A DNA stretch of 64,000 nt from positions 18,786,001 through 18,850,000 of the forward strand of contig OY292278.1 in assembly GCA_958496175.1 (NCBI GenBank). The letters run 5' to 3'. The notes beneath the pieces were generated by a model. That model made no database searches and was not told the origin of the DNA. It worked only from the letters and a program-made list of their open reading frames with translations. Both the position numbers and the translations under genes were made by a program. Each line of letters opens with the position of its first letter. The stretch's first letter is position 1. Of this stretch, positions 12,243 to 24,500 are shown one piece after another. The DNA is from Sisyra terminalis. Lineage: Eukaryota > Arthropoda > Insecta > Neuroptera > Sisyridae.

Positions 12243-15200
12243 ATGGCTGGAATGTTTGGTTATAATAGCCGAGAAGCTATTCGTGTGAAAGTTAAGGTAT
12301 TAAATTATTCCACCAGTTTTCTCTCTTTTATGATTAATTCATTCTTAGTATCAATACATTTTGTAAACTTTATAACTTATGAATTCTATTGGTTAATTGT
12401 AGAAATGTGAAGGTCTACTTCAACCGGAGTTTAGAAAGTTTAGCGTAGACCCACAAATAACTTCCTTTGAGGTTTTACAAAGCATTCTTGCCAAAGCTTT
12501 TGATATTAAAGGAGAATTTACAATCATGTATCGCACCATGAACAATTTAGGCCAAGAAGTTTACCTTTCAATATTATCGGATTGGGATTTAGATGCTGCT
12601 TTCTTGAGGTAAAATATTACATAAATTAATTAATCATTTTTGTTTTGACTAAAATATATTTTTAGGGCACATAATTTATCATTGGCTAGTGGATCAGAAC
12701 CAAGTGTGTGCCTTCGAGTTGACATGAAACCTTTTGCTGAAAGCTCCGATGATTGGGATGTTACAAACGTTTCGATGTCCCAATCGCGAATGATTCTTCC
12801 CGAAATTAAACCATCTCCACGGTTACCAGGATTAATAATGAACCAAGTATATGATCAATTTAAATTGTTAAAACTATCTATACATAAGCAATGCATTTCA
12901 GGTTGAAAGAACCTTCAATATGGTGCAAAGAGCTTTAAATTTTGGTGAAGAAGGAGGAATCGGATTCTATCCTCCCAAACCACCTTTATCTGATACTGAA
13001 TTCCGTAAATTTTTAGACCCAATAGGCCAAATTATTCACCCTAAAGATTTGCGTTCTGTAATTTATTATGGCGGAATAGATCCTAGTTTAAGGTGATTTA
13101 TTTATATGTGTTATGAGTAATTAATTGCTGACATTATTTTAAATTTATTTGCAGGAAAGTGGTTTGGAAACATATTTTAAATGTGTATCCAGAAGGGATG
13201 TCGGGAAGAGAAAGGATGGAATATATGAAACGGAAAGCAACTGAATATTATATATTACGAGATACATGGAAAGATAGTCTTCAAAAAGGTCCCGTGACGG
13301 GAGATTTAGCTTATACAACAAGTATGGTTCGAAAAGACGTACTTCGTACTGATCGGCATCATAAGTTTTATGCAGGAAGCGATGATAACCAAAATATTGC
13401 CTCATTATTTAATATACTCACTACGTAAGTTCTACAAAAGAAAAAAATACTTTATATTTAGACCCTTATTTTTTTGTTATAATGTAATGTAAAAATTAAC
13501 GTTTTGCAACAATCTTGGTTATATCACAGAATACTGCCATAGTTTAATAAAATAATTTTCGTGCCACTTCAGACCCATGCAACGTCTTACAGTAAATTTA
13601 AATATACAAAGCTCTATGTTTCAGAAGAGATATACGTATATTAGAGATATACGAGCTTTATCTATTTAGAATTGTGAAGTAAAAAAGTCTTTACCAAAAA
13701 ATCTCGATTTTCTCAATTAGTTTTTCGATACGGCACTGAAACTGTAGAAAAACATATCATATGACCGTTTGATTTATTTCAACTATTTTCTGGAGGACGA
13801 ATGCCACTTGATAGACAATAGTATTTAGTAGTTTTATTTTTTTGATCATTGAGCCACGGAATATCCTTCAAAACATCAGTGTGTTATTTAGCCAGGCTAC
13901 TAATATTATTACAATAGATCTAAAACGATAAATATTAATCAATTTTTTTCGTTGATTGCAGATATGCTTTAAATCATCCTAAAGTTAGTTATTGTCAAGG
14001 AATGAGTGATTTGGCTTCTCCACTATTAGTAACAATGGGGGATGAAGCTCACGCTTACATATGTTTTTGTGCGTTAATGCAACGTTTAGGACACAATTTT
14101 ATGTTAGACGGAATAGCGATGACCCAAAAATTTACTCATTTAGCCGAAGCTTTATTATATTATGATCCAGAGTTTTATAACTATTTGAAGAGTCATCAGG
14201 TAATGAAATCTTTTCATTTTTTACAAAAGATGAAACATTCTATTCTCTTTAATATGTAACTAGGATTTACACCTTTTTTGGTCCAAACATGAAAGATAAC
14301 ACCATGTAGATGGTATTCGGTTTCATAATCGCAAAGGTGAACTCTAGCGCGCCAGAATCTGATTAAAAATATTTGATTCAAGATGTTAATATTATCTTTG
14401 CTCTAGGGTCATAAAAACCCGTAAATCGAGAAATATCGCGCCAGAATCTGATTAAAAATATTTGATTCAAGATGTTAATATTATCTTTGCTCTAGGGTCA
14501 TAAAAACCCGTAAATCGAGAAATATTGAAAATTTGAAAATCAAACCCAGCACTTACCAGTTTTGGGATGGTCACCAGTAGGCTTGTTATCTTTCATGTTT
14601 GTACCAAAAATTCTATTTCAAAAAAAAATTAACTAATTTTTGACCTAAAATAAATTATTTTAGGCGGATGATTTATTGTTTTGTTATCGTTGGTTATTAC
14701 TTGAAATGAAACGAGAGTTCGCTTTTGAAGATTCGCTTCGAATGCTTGAAGTACTTTGGAGTTCTCTACCGGCTTCACCTCCCCAAAATGAGTTAAAATT
14801 GTGTGAAACTCAATTCAAACCAACGTCGATTCCTGCAACGCCTCCAATTAGTCCTCTAGTAAAAACCCCACGAGAAAGTCCTTATACAAAATTTTGTGCA
14901 CTTCGTAGGCAAAGTTCATCTAATTCTATCGCTTCTTGGGCTGGTGCTTCATCGAAAAAATCAAACATGTCGACAGTAACTCGTCAAAATCACAGTCTCG
15001 ATGAAAGTTTTAGTCGCAGTTTCAATGCATTACATACCACAAAAACATTCCAAAGTCTGGATGATGGAATAGCTGAACATCCCAAAATGAATCATAAAAT
15101 CACCTTAAATCAAGTAGAAAACACAATAACACCAAATGAAATTAGACCACGTTCTACATCACCCATGGAAAACAAATCGGATTCAACACCAATTATTAAT

Positions 15201-16586
15201 AAAAATATTCTTAAAAATAACTTCAAACCAAAATTATCGTCTAGTATGAATAGCTTATTTATAAATTCAAAAAAATCAGGCCATTTTAAGGACCTGAAAG
15301 AAAAAATTGCTGCAAGCAAGGGTATATTTTCATCTTTAGATAAGCTTGACAATGATCATATTATTAAAGAGGAGCATGAGTCAGTAGATAAGTTTCCCAA
15401 AGGTAAAATTGTGAAAAATTTGAACGAATTTTTGAATTTCACATCAAATAAGACAAGAAACAAATCGCAAAGTTCTGACCAAACTAACAGTGATATAGAT
15501 GATAATATAACGAAACCAATAATAACATTAACGTCATCGTCTTTCGATGAATCTGAATCAGAGAAATTAAGTCAAATTAGTGTGAGAAGTAGTAGCTGTG
15601 ATGATACGTTTGATGGAAGTAGTCCTGACGATTCTCAAGAATATTTTCCAATGACAACATCAATGACGAGAGAATTGAGATTAGAATTGGAAAATTTAGA
15701 TCGTCAAGTTTTTGGAACTCACTATCCACAAAGCACGTTAAGTATAGACGAATCTGAATCCCCTTCCGAAGATTCAAGTTCCAATAAGAACAATTCGTGC
15801 GATTGCCTGATTTCCAAACGCAGTTCTGAAATAGTAGAGGGTTCTACTTTGACGGAAGTTGCTGAAATTTGTAGTTTACCATCGAAACCGATGTGCCTGA
15901 AATTAGAATCAGAAAAAGCGAAAATCACTGACGATATATTTGTGTGGGAAAATCCGTTACATCAACAAAGTCCGGCGGAACAAGCGAATAAAAATTCAGC
16001 GAAATATCCATCAACCCCTGACGAACAAGTCGAAGACTTAGAATACGACGGTGATTTGGGCGAAATTTTCGAGGAATCCCTTACTGGAATTAAATCTGTA
16101 ACTCCAATTCGAGTAGTTCGTCGAGAACCAAGCAAAAAATTGAAAAATAAAATCACCCCCGATAATTACACAGATAGTTCCGACAGTGAAGAAAAGACTA
16201 AAAGAAAACCAAGTATACCACAGGAAATCATTAACGCTTCTTTAACGCCAGCAATGACGAATTCTTGCGAGGAAGCGACAGAAAATGCAAATGTGAAAAA
16301 TTCTGGTGGACCTGTTTTGCCGCCGCCGTGTGATTTTGGGGGCGGTAATCCGTTTTTAATGTTCCTTTGTATTACAGTTTTGTTGCAGCATCGGGATTAT
16401 GTGATGTCGAATAACATGGATTATAATGAAATGGCGATGCATTTTGACAAAATGGTGAGAAAACATAATGTGACGCGTGTATTAAATCAGGCAAGACGAA
16501 TGTTTGCTAATTATATGAAATTACATATTAACAATGCTCAACAAAACAATAATTCCGCGACAAATAATTGTGATCTTAACGTATAA
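12243..16586 (+). CDS. TBC1D25: TBC1D25 (OATL1)-like Rab GTPase-activating protein
   Basis: Seven coding exons: 12243-12296, 12403-12608, 12666-12846, 12902-13092, 13155-13424, 13962-14199, 14664-16586. All junctions are GT-AG and all phases agree, giving about 1020 residues (the human protein is near 690). The N-terminus is the ubiquitin-like/PB1-type region of the family. The TBC domain follows, with the arginine finger in VRKDVLRTDR (Arg275) and the glutamine finger in SYCQGMSD (Gln313), so it should be catalytically active. A serine-rich, poorly conserved insert of roughly 500 residues in exon 7 splits the TBC domain. Its last helices (NPFLMFLCITVLLQHRDY) return near the C-terminus. In mammals this protein binds Atg8/LC3 and acts on Rab33B and other Rabs in autophagosome maturation. 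The Trp of the LC3-interacting motif is present (SDDWDVTNV, Trp117) but the usual hydrophobic residue at +3 is Thr. The start has an acceptable CACAATGG context. Confidence 0.93.
13425..13961. other. Intron 5 of the TBC1D25 gene
   Basis: A 537-bp intron with donor GTAAGT and acceptor TTGATTGCAG. I see no repeat or RNA gene in it. Confidence 0.8.
14350..14527. repeat. 89-bp tandem duplication
   Basis: The segment starting GCCAGAATCTGATTAAAAAT at 14351 is repeated from 14440 with almost no change through AAACCCGTAAATCGAGAAAT. The period is 89 bp. The near identity points to a recent duplication inside the SINE-bearing intron. Confidence 0.9.
14491..14584 (-). mobile_element. tRNA-derived SINE, copy 1 (partial)
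   Basis: Read on the minus strand it starts AAGCCTACTGGTGACCATCC, continues AAAACTGGTAAGTGCTGGG and a degenerate B box, then the shared body with AATATTTCTCGATTTACGG and GACCCTAGAG. It belongs to the family of at least seven copies in this window (see 33256-33427 for a good copy). Confidence 0.75.
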
Positions 16587-18573
16587 GTTGAGATTTGGTT
16601 AAGATGATTTATTACGTTTTAAAAATTTAGTTTAGTAGTTAATAGTATCTTTCCATATCTTTCCCCACCGCACCAAACTGCGACAATATGGGAACTTGGC
16701 TACTAGGACTTTGGATTCAAATCCCGTGACATCTAAAATTTTATTTCCCGGTTTTCTGGGACATTAAGGGTTAAAGTCACCCTGAAGCAAAATTACTTAA
16801 CTACTGAACTAAATTGTATTAGTAATATGAAAAATCGAGCTTAATTTTTTTTATTGAATTTAGTAAAGTCCATTTTGAGCCTCGAAAATTGGATAATTTT
16901 TAAAGCTTTTTATAATTATTTCTATTTTTCACGCTTTTATTTTGGGATCGTATTCCTTTACAGCAAAGACTATGGTGTTAAACCAAAGAAAATTCATTTA
17001 AGTTCCAAATAGTTTCTGATTTCAATTTCTAATATCTTTAAGCAGCAACTAGTCGTATTTTTTTTTAATTTACCAATTGACGCTACTAAGGTATTACCAT
17101 ACCGTATACATACGTATATTTTTACGACCTTATTTCCAATAGCATAAATTTTATTTTGCGGAAGAAAACTACAAAATATAGTTGAAAATTTAAGTTCTAT
17201 GATTTCTTTTGTTGAAAACAATTTAAAAAAAAACTACAGTCATATTACTTCAACAAAAACAATATTTCAATCATTTAATAGCATTTTGAATAACGCTTAT
17301 ATTTAATAAAATAAAGTCATTTCCAAAAATTACTTACATGCATTTAATATTTAGTACACCTAAGTTCCTCATACTTCTATTATTCCATATTTTTATGTTT
17401 TATTGCACATAAAGGCAATAAAAATAGTTATGTAATGACTGGTATTATAGACATCACATTTCATCGAATTCCATGTTGGGTTTTCATAAAGCCTATAAAT
17501 ATTTCGAAATTGTAAATACTTGCACAAGGAAGTAAAAAAAAAATCGCTCACAAGATATCTCAATTCTTTTTAGCAATATTAGAGAAGTTGTAATATTTCT
17601 CAATAAAAAAAAACGTTCAGAAATTTTAAGAAAAATACGTATTGATAACGTTTAAATATAAAAATACTTCATTAAGTATTCTAACTGTTTAATGTAAGTT
17701 ATTTTTTTTATGAATATTATTTATAAAAAAATTTATTTAAGAGAGTATACAAATCTTATGATTAATATGATATGAAGATATGGCTTTTTACTCTTAAGTG
17801 AATAAAATAAGTTATGGTCTTTGATTTTTTATGTTATCAAAAATTGTTGAAAATTTTATGATATTTAAAAGTAAAATAAAATTATAATTGACAAGTAAAT
17901 TGGAATTTTATTTTAATTTTTATTTAAGATATTGTTTTGCTTGTTTAGCGTGCATTTTAAATCCAATTTTTTTGATGTGAAACATTTACAAGGACATTTG
18001 GATTTGGAGTAAAAATCGTATCATAAAAAGTATCAATTTTGAGAGTTTCTGATGCCGGGTCGGAAAAGATTATTTTTATAATGGTGATAATTTCCTTACA
18101 AAAAATATGAAAAAATCGATTTTTGAGATTTGTTTATGATAGAATTTTGTCACTAAAAAATCACTTTAGTAAGTGTAAGTTTATATGTAAATAATTTAAT
18201 TTTTGATAAAATTTTGGATAAAGTGAACATATAAATAAGTCGTAAATAAATTATTTGTTTCCTCATTCGTAAACTAACGAAATAATAATAAATGATTTTA
18301 AAAATTCTTGTTTGTAATATATAATGATTATAAAGGAGTGAAACGAAAAGTATACAAACTATTGTTGTTATAACAGGACTGTTATAACTTGTGTAAGGAA
18401 TTTACTATTTCCTAAAACGGAAAAATAAATAAATAGCTTCAATTACAATTAAAATTTAATATTAACTTAAAAATATATCCAATGACAGTTCGACCATTAA
18501 ATAGCCACAACATTCATTGAATGTAACGAAAAGTCTTTCGTTTAAAAATAATAATTGTAAAAATAAAATAAAA
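16587..18573. other. Convergent intergenic region between TBC1D25 and RtGEF genes
   Basis: The two genes converge here, so the first part should contain the TBC1D25 3' UTR and the last part the RtGEF 3' UTR. Candidate AATAAA signals for the plus-strand gene appear near 17304-17311. At 16700-16740 GGATTCAAATCCCG looks like a tRNA B box and may be a remnant of another short repeat. No further gene is visible. Confidence 0.5.
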
Positions 18574-21500
18574 TTATGTACTCTCAGACGGCCATTGAAT
18601 ACTAGCTGTATCGAGTCCTAATTTTCCCATTTGATTTTTCAAAATAGTCTCCAACTTAGAACGAGCAATCCGTTCCTCGGTCAATTCCAATGAAATATTG
18701 GCTAGTGTTCGATAAATCTCCCTGATTTGTTCATGCATCTTCGCAAATTCCTCATTTGAAATCACCCGCTTGCTGAAAGCAATCTCAATCTCTGCTGTTG
18801 AATCTGCAACGGCTAAAAATTGACAAATTAATTACCGAAATTCCAAGTTTGAACAACCATTGTAACCATATTTTTTATTTCAATTACAACAAATACAATC
18901 TTATAAATTATTAACGATAAATATTACTTTTTAAAGACAAATAATTATATATTATTCTTTCTTCAATAGCAAACCTTCTATTCAAATCACAGTTGGCAAA
19001 TAGAAACTTCTAACTATATTTGGCACATTTTTCAATACATTTTTTTTCCTCAAAAATATTTTATATTAGATATAATAAAAAATCTACATTCAACAAAAAT
19101 TCAATATTTTATGAAACTATTTTTCATCAAAAATACATACAATTAATAAGAGCACCATTCTTTAAAGATATGTGGTTAGATTTATAATAAGGCAATTTAA
19201 TTCGTAATTAAAAAAGCTCATAATATAATTACCATTCTTACATTTTTCTTTACAAATAGTAATAGGTTTTCGTTAGTAAATTTATTAGTGGAAAATAAGA
19301 AAATTTTCAAAAATAAAAAAGTTAACTGTTTTTCGCAACTAAATAGGCAATTTGTGTTTAAAATTATCAATACTTTCGTAGGAAGACCGTTTATAAAAAT
19401 TGTAGATTTCGAAAAAGAACTATAAAACAAAGCATTTTAAGATGTATACCTGAAACGACAATGATCGATGAAAAAATTTATCGAATTAAAATATTATTAA
19501 TAATTTAATTCGATAAATTTATTGTTCATAGATCACCGTATTAACGAACTATCCAGAGTTATTTAGATTTTGAAAATACGACAGTACTGTTCATGGTGAT
19601 AGTAACCCTCAAATCAGGCAACATTGCATTTTCCACATTGTTTCTTATTCTATTCACGATTTTTTTTTTTGTTAATTTAACTCTAACATCGTATAATTTT
19701 CTCTTTTGTAGCTAAATTATCATTATAAGTTGATTTATTCCCAAATTAAATTTAAAAAAAAAAACAAAGTAAAAAATGCAACGTTGCCAGATTTGATGGT
19801 TCCAAAAGGTATATGAGTCAAATATTTTTCTGGTCTATTATGAAAGTAGGTGTAACAAATATAAATTACACGAAGGTCAACGGATGGAATGAGCTGATAA
19901 AAAATATTTAACTTTATAAGCAATATAAGTAGTAATTGGTGGTTTAAATTATAAAATTATCGTACACCAATATATCCTGTATATTTCGTTTGTTTATTTT
20001 CGATAGTTTTGAAGCAACATATTGAAGTTAAGGATTGTTATCCATGTATTTTAAATAGTATTATATAAAAAGTAGACAATTAATATTTAATGTGTTGAAT
20101 ATTTCTTCAAATAAAAAATTTGGACAAAAAATAATCAAATTTGGGTACCCAATTTGATCCTTTGTATAAAGCATTTCTTTCGCAAAACTTTTGACTTCTT
20201 AATTGCTGATTTTACTCAAGTTTCTTCAGTTTTACAAAAAAATCTCTAATCAATGATTTAAATCATTTTCTACAGTTACTATAAGATATGATAGAAAAAT
20301 GATTAAAACCATGCAATGGTTATCATTTTATTTCGTATCTTCATTAAAACATTACATCAGTAACAATACTGAATGTTAATAAATATTAGCAAATAATCAA
20401 TGTCTAATATTTGATAAGTGTAACCAAATCAATAATACAATGAATGGTAGTATATTACGAGCATATTTAAAACCGAATTTGTTATTGATTGAAAAAGTAG
20501 AGTATTTAAAATATTTCACTATATATATAAAAATAAAAACTCAGTCAACAAGAAACTAATTAAATAGGTATTAATTAAAATACAGATCACGATTTTTAAC
20601 AGAAATCTTCTAAAAGAAATACAAAAAAGGATAGAAACTTAATTTTAAAGAGAAAAAAAGCTTTTTTTCAGTATAGCATCATATCAGTTTTACGTAAAAT
20701 GAATATTATGTTGCGAAAACTTATACATAATTTAGTCAAGGTGTTGAGATTTTTTTAACTGTTTCATCACAAACGAGCCACAGCACCAGGTCGATGCACG
20801 TGGTCCATGATGATTCCAATATTTGTTATGGTCATGCGAATCTAATAAGGTTGTTTGTACCAATTGGGGGTTGGAACGATGTAATTGCGTCGCGTGAATT
20901 TTCGTGTTGTGATGTTCATGCAATGGTACATTACCACGCGATAAGTGGCCCAAGTCGACTGAAGAAGTGACCGAAACGCAATCAGGTACCACCACCACCA
21001 TGTAACAAATAGAACACTCAGCTTATATTTCTAAAGATTTTTACAGAGATGCACTTTAAATACAGGACATTTCACAACAACGACAAAACAAAAAGCCAGT
21101 GTTTCAATAATTTGACGAGGACAAAAAAAGTTTTATTCTTTGCAATGACGGGAAAACACATTAAAGCACATTAAAGGAAAATATATCAAACTTTTTGCGA
21201 CAGTTTGGTTCCTTTTTATAATATCCTTAATAGCTGATAAAACCAGATCTAAGATTTTTAATAAATTAAAGAAGAAAACTCAGCTTGTTTAAGATCCATT
21301 AGGATTGGCGACGTTTCGTTACCTATCGCAACTTCATTAATAAATAATCAATCGTTGCGATAGGCAACGAGTCGTCGGTAATTTGGAAAATTAAACATCT
21401 AAGAGATCTTAAACATCCTAAATTTTCTTCTTTAATTTGGAATCCTAAATAATACAAAAACGTCGCCAGTTAGTCAAATAGAAGAGGGAAAGCTAGTTAC

Positions 21501-24500
21501 AGGATAGGTGCAATAATTCCCGGTAGTTTTTCCTCAAGAAAAAAATCCAAAAGGTTGTTGTGAATAAGCTTATTAGGACTAATATATCTTTTTTCTGGAA
21601 CATCAGCAATTCTTTGAAAAATTAAATTTAGGACTTTTAAATTTTACAAAAATGTATTTCTTCAGTCTAAAGTAATCAATCTGAGACACAAGGGAAAAGG
21701 CACTCTTAGCCCTTATTTTTTGCAAACAAAAAGATAAAAAATATCCTAATTTTTACGTAGTTTTGTAACTATTCATACAGTTATAAAGTCTCCATAGAAA
21801 TTTAGATATAGTACATAATTTCCAGATTCGTTAACCATTCAAATGTTGAGTTCAATCCATTATGTGTTCTCCATACATTTAAGATTTATATTGAATTCAT
21901 AATTTCAACACAAATAAGGATTTTAAAACTTTGAACTACAGTAACATTTGAACAAAATGAATGGTAAAGTTTCCATAAGTTTAAGTTCCCAAACTATTAT
22001 GAATCACCATTCCCTTTACGAAAAAATTAACGCTCTTCTACCCCATATTTAAATCTATTTATTTAATCAAAACATGCTCCTTTTGTTCCAATATACTTTT
22101 CCCAAAGAGATTGTAATGCACAGATGTCTCTCTTTAAGAAATTCTAAGCAATTAAATCACATATGGAATTCTTCGACAAAATAATTTTCATCCAATTTAG
22201 CCCCAAATTTTGATATGCATTTTTTCAGTTTTTTAAACTAATCAGTCCAGTTTTTACGGTCTAACTCTGGGATTGCCAAACATTTTTAATCATAAATCCA
22301 TTTTATTGATAAAACATTTATTATAAGTAGTACATAAGGACGGCTTAAGACCCTTTTAGGTCGGTCAATATCTGACAACGTTTTCAGACTCTGCCATACT
22401 TTGGCCATATTGGCTCAAATTGAAAATTAAGCAACAAAAGAGAAAAATATACCATATCAGAACTGAATTAACAAAAAAATCGCGAATAGAATAAAAAACA
22501 TAGTTGAAAATGCAACGATGCCAGATATTGACCGATCTAAAAGGGACTTGAGCCATAAAGACCTTTCACCCAAATCAATGTACATTTATTAATGAAATTT
22601 TTGTAAGGAAACTGATATAAATAAATCAATTATTATAAAACCTTTCGAAAAACTGATATTATTAATGAATTTTTGGTAAAGAAACTGATATAAATAAATC
22701 AGTTATAAACCTTTCGAAAAACTGTTATACATGGTTAAAGGTGTGAAATTTTCAAATTAAGAAAAGTCTTTCCTTTGACCTTCTAAATCAAATCGACCTC
22801 CCAAATACGGTTAAATCGATCCCCAGAAGTCTAAATTAAAAAAATAGCTTAGTCTAAATCGATCACTTTGACGGCCCCTGGCCAAACTAATCTGTAAGAA
22901 AAAAACCTTTAGAAAATTTATAATTGATTTTATCGAATGTGATTAGAACTTGTTTAAGAATAACATTTACGCAGTAAAATCTCGTTAAGAAAATCGTGTT
23001 AGAGCAGTGAAGTGTTTTTGATTAAATAAACAGTTTTTAAATGTATACTATTATATTATATGTATAAATGTATACTGTATGCTTTTATAAATTCACTTAA
23101 AACTCCGACATTTCATAAGCACCAACCTTATAGTTTCTTTCAGAAAAAGAAAGGATAGTTGACACCATAGGCCTTCTTAATATTCTACCCCTCATCTGTT
23201 ATTGAATTATAAATGCAGTTCTCTAGGGCACAGGGGGGCAGTCCTGTTGGAAACTATTAGATTTCAGCGAGCTTTGATTATGACGAAAACAATTAAGCCT
23301 TTCATAAATTACGTAAAATAAAAATTGTCATTTTTAGGTTTTCCTTAGGTTTTCTTTTTAATATAGTAAGACAAAAAGAAAATATCGTTCTTATAAATAC
23401 AAATAGCTTCTTTAAAAAATCTTACCTACAAAATTATCAAAGTACCATAATAATTTAACGAATAATATTTACTAAAGGATAATATTGTTGCATGCAATGT
23501 AGAACCAGTGGTTTTCATCGAAAAAAGAATTACAATTTCTTGTTTTTTTTCAAAGTAAAAATTCTCCGTAAGTTCCCCAAGAACGTTACATTATTGTTCT
23601 TGTTTACATTGTGGCCACATTTGTTATTTCCATAATGTTTAAATTATTCGAAACATTAATTTTATCAATGAAAGATTGCAAGTCTTCAAAACATTGGCTG
23701 ACCCTGAATTATTTCAACCTCAATATAACGGTGATAATGTCCTAATTTAAGTTTTTTCTGGCATCAATCCCATATTCAGCTTGTATTTTGAGAACACAAC
23801 GATTAATATTTAGCGTAAATTAATTACTTAATTTCATGCGGTTATTTGCGAAGAAGACAAGTCACAGTTTAATGTAGATAAAAGTACGTTAATAATGTGT
23901 ATAGCAATTCTATATAGAATCAAATAACAGATTTAAATAGCTTACAAATTGAATATTTACCTGAATTGACAGTATTTCTTGCTTTTGGAGATGTACAATA
24001 AGCCTCAACAACTCGTAAAATTAATGCATCCTCATCAAAGGTAGTTTTTCGCACTTGGGGAAACTGTCGAATTTCTTCAAATGGAGATAAACGTGGCGGT
24101 ATCACAGCTGGAGACGGTCGGAGACAGCTGACATTCCAAATATTTTTATTCGTCGAACTGCTGGTGGATGGTAAAATTGTGTTGGGATGACTGAAAGTAT
24201 GGGCTCGTTTAAGGAGTCCGCTTGCTGTGCTTGTGAGACGAGTGCTTGTGTCCGCGGCTGGTAGAAGCGATTTCTGAGAAAGATAAATCCAATTCAGTAT
24301 TTCAGAGGCAATTTTTTTGGAACAAAATTCCCAGTGCAGGCAAGGATTAGTCGCAAAAACCACACACAAAAGTATTTAAGCTAAAAAAATATGGAAGGCC
24401 ATGCAATTCTTATGAGGCTAAAGCTTGCAACTAAGGAACACCGGGATCACATTATCCTTGCCTGCGACTGGCGTTGGTTTTGTTGATTCTTTCGATATTC

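Larger units (their letters stand above)
14274..14610. mobile_element. Inverted-repeat element enclosing a SINE relic
   Basis: The left arm GGTCCAAACATGAAAGATAAC and the right arm GTTATCTTTCATGTTTGTACC are reverse complements apart from one base and end in matching T and A runs. The 337-bp unit contains the SINE head right next to the right arm. It could be a MITE that received the SINE, or a unit mobilised together with it. Confidence 0.5.
14200..14663. other. Intron 6 of the TBC1D25 gene, carrying nested repeats
   Basis: This 464-bp intron holds an inverted-repeat pair at 14274-14300 and 14585-14610 (about 26 bp, one mismatch). Between the arms lie a minus-strand SINE copy and an 89-bp tandem duplication. 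The splice sites (GTAATG and TTATTTTAG) lie outside the insertions and are intact. Confidence 0.8.
18813..23960. other. Last long intron (5.1 kb) of the RtGEF gene
   Basis: Between donor AG-GTAAAT at 23961/23960 and acceptor TTTTTAG at 18814/18813. It contains two MITE family A copies, a long palindrome (19463-19534), a probable alternative last exon (20732-21021), a foldback (21268-21440), a 73-bp tandem duplication (22588-22733) and a palindromic repeat at 22785-22880. Confidence 0.85.

Noticed and set aside
16690..16740. tRNA-like segment with GGATTCAAATCC
   Set aside because: Distance to the A-box-like TGGCTACTAGG is far too short and no cloverleaf can be drawn.
24418..24441. GC-AG splice donor (CAG-GCAAGG at about 24462) for the large RtGEF exon
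   Set aside because: It has the best consensus but is in phase 1, while the next exon starts in phase 0, so it would shift the frame of the conserved C-terminal region.
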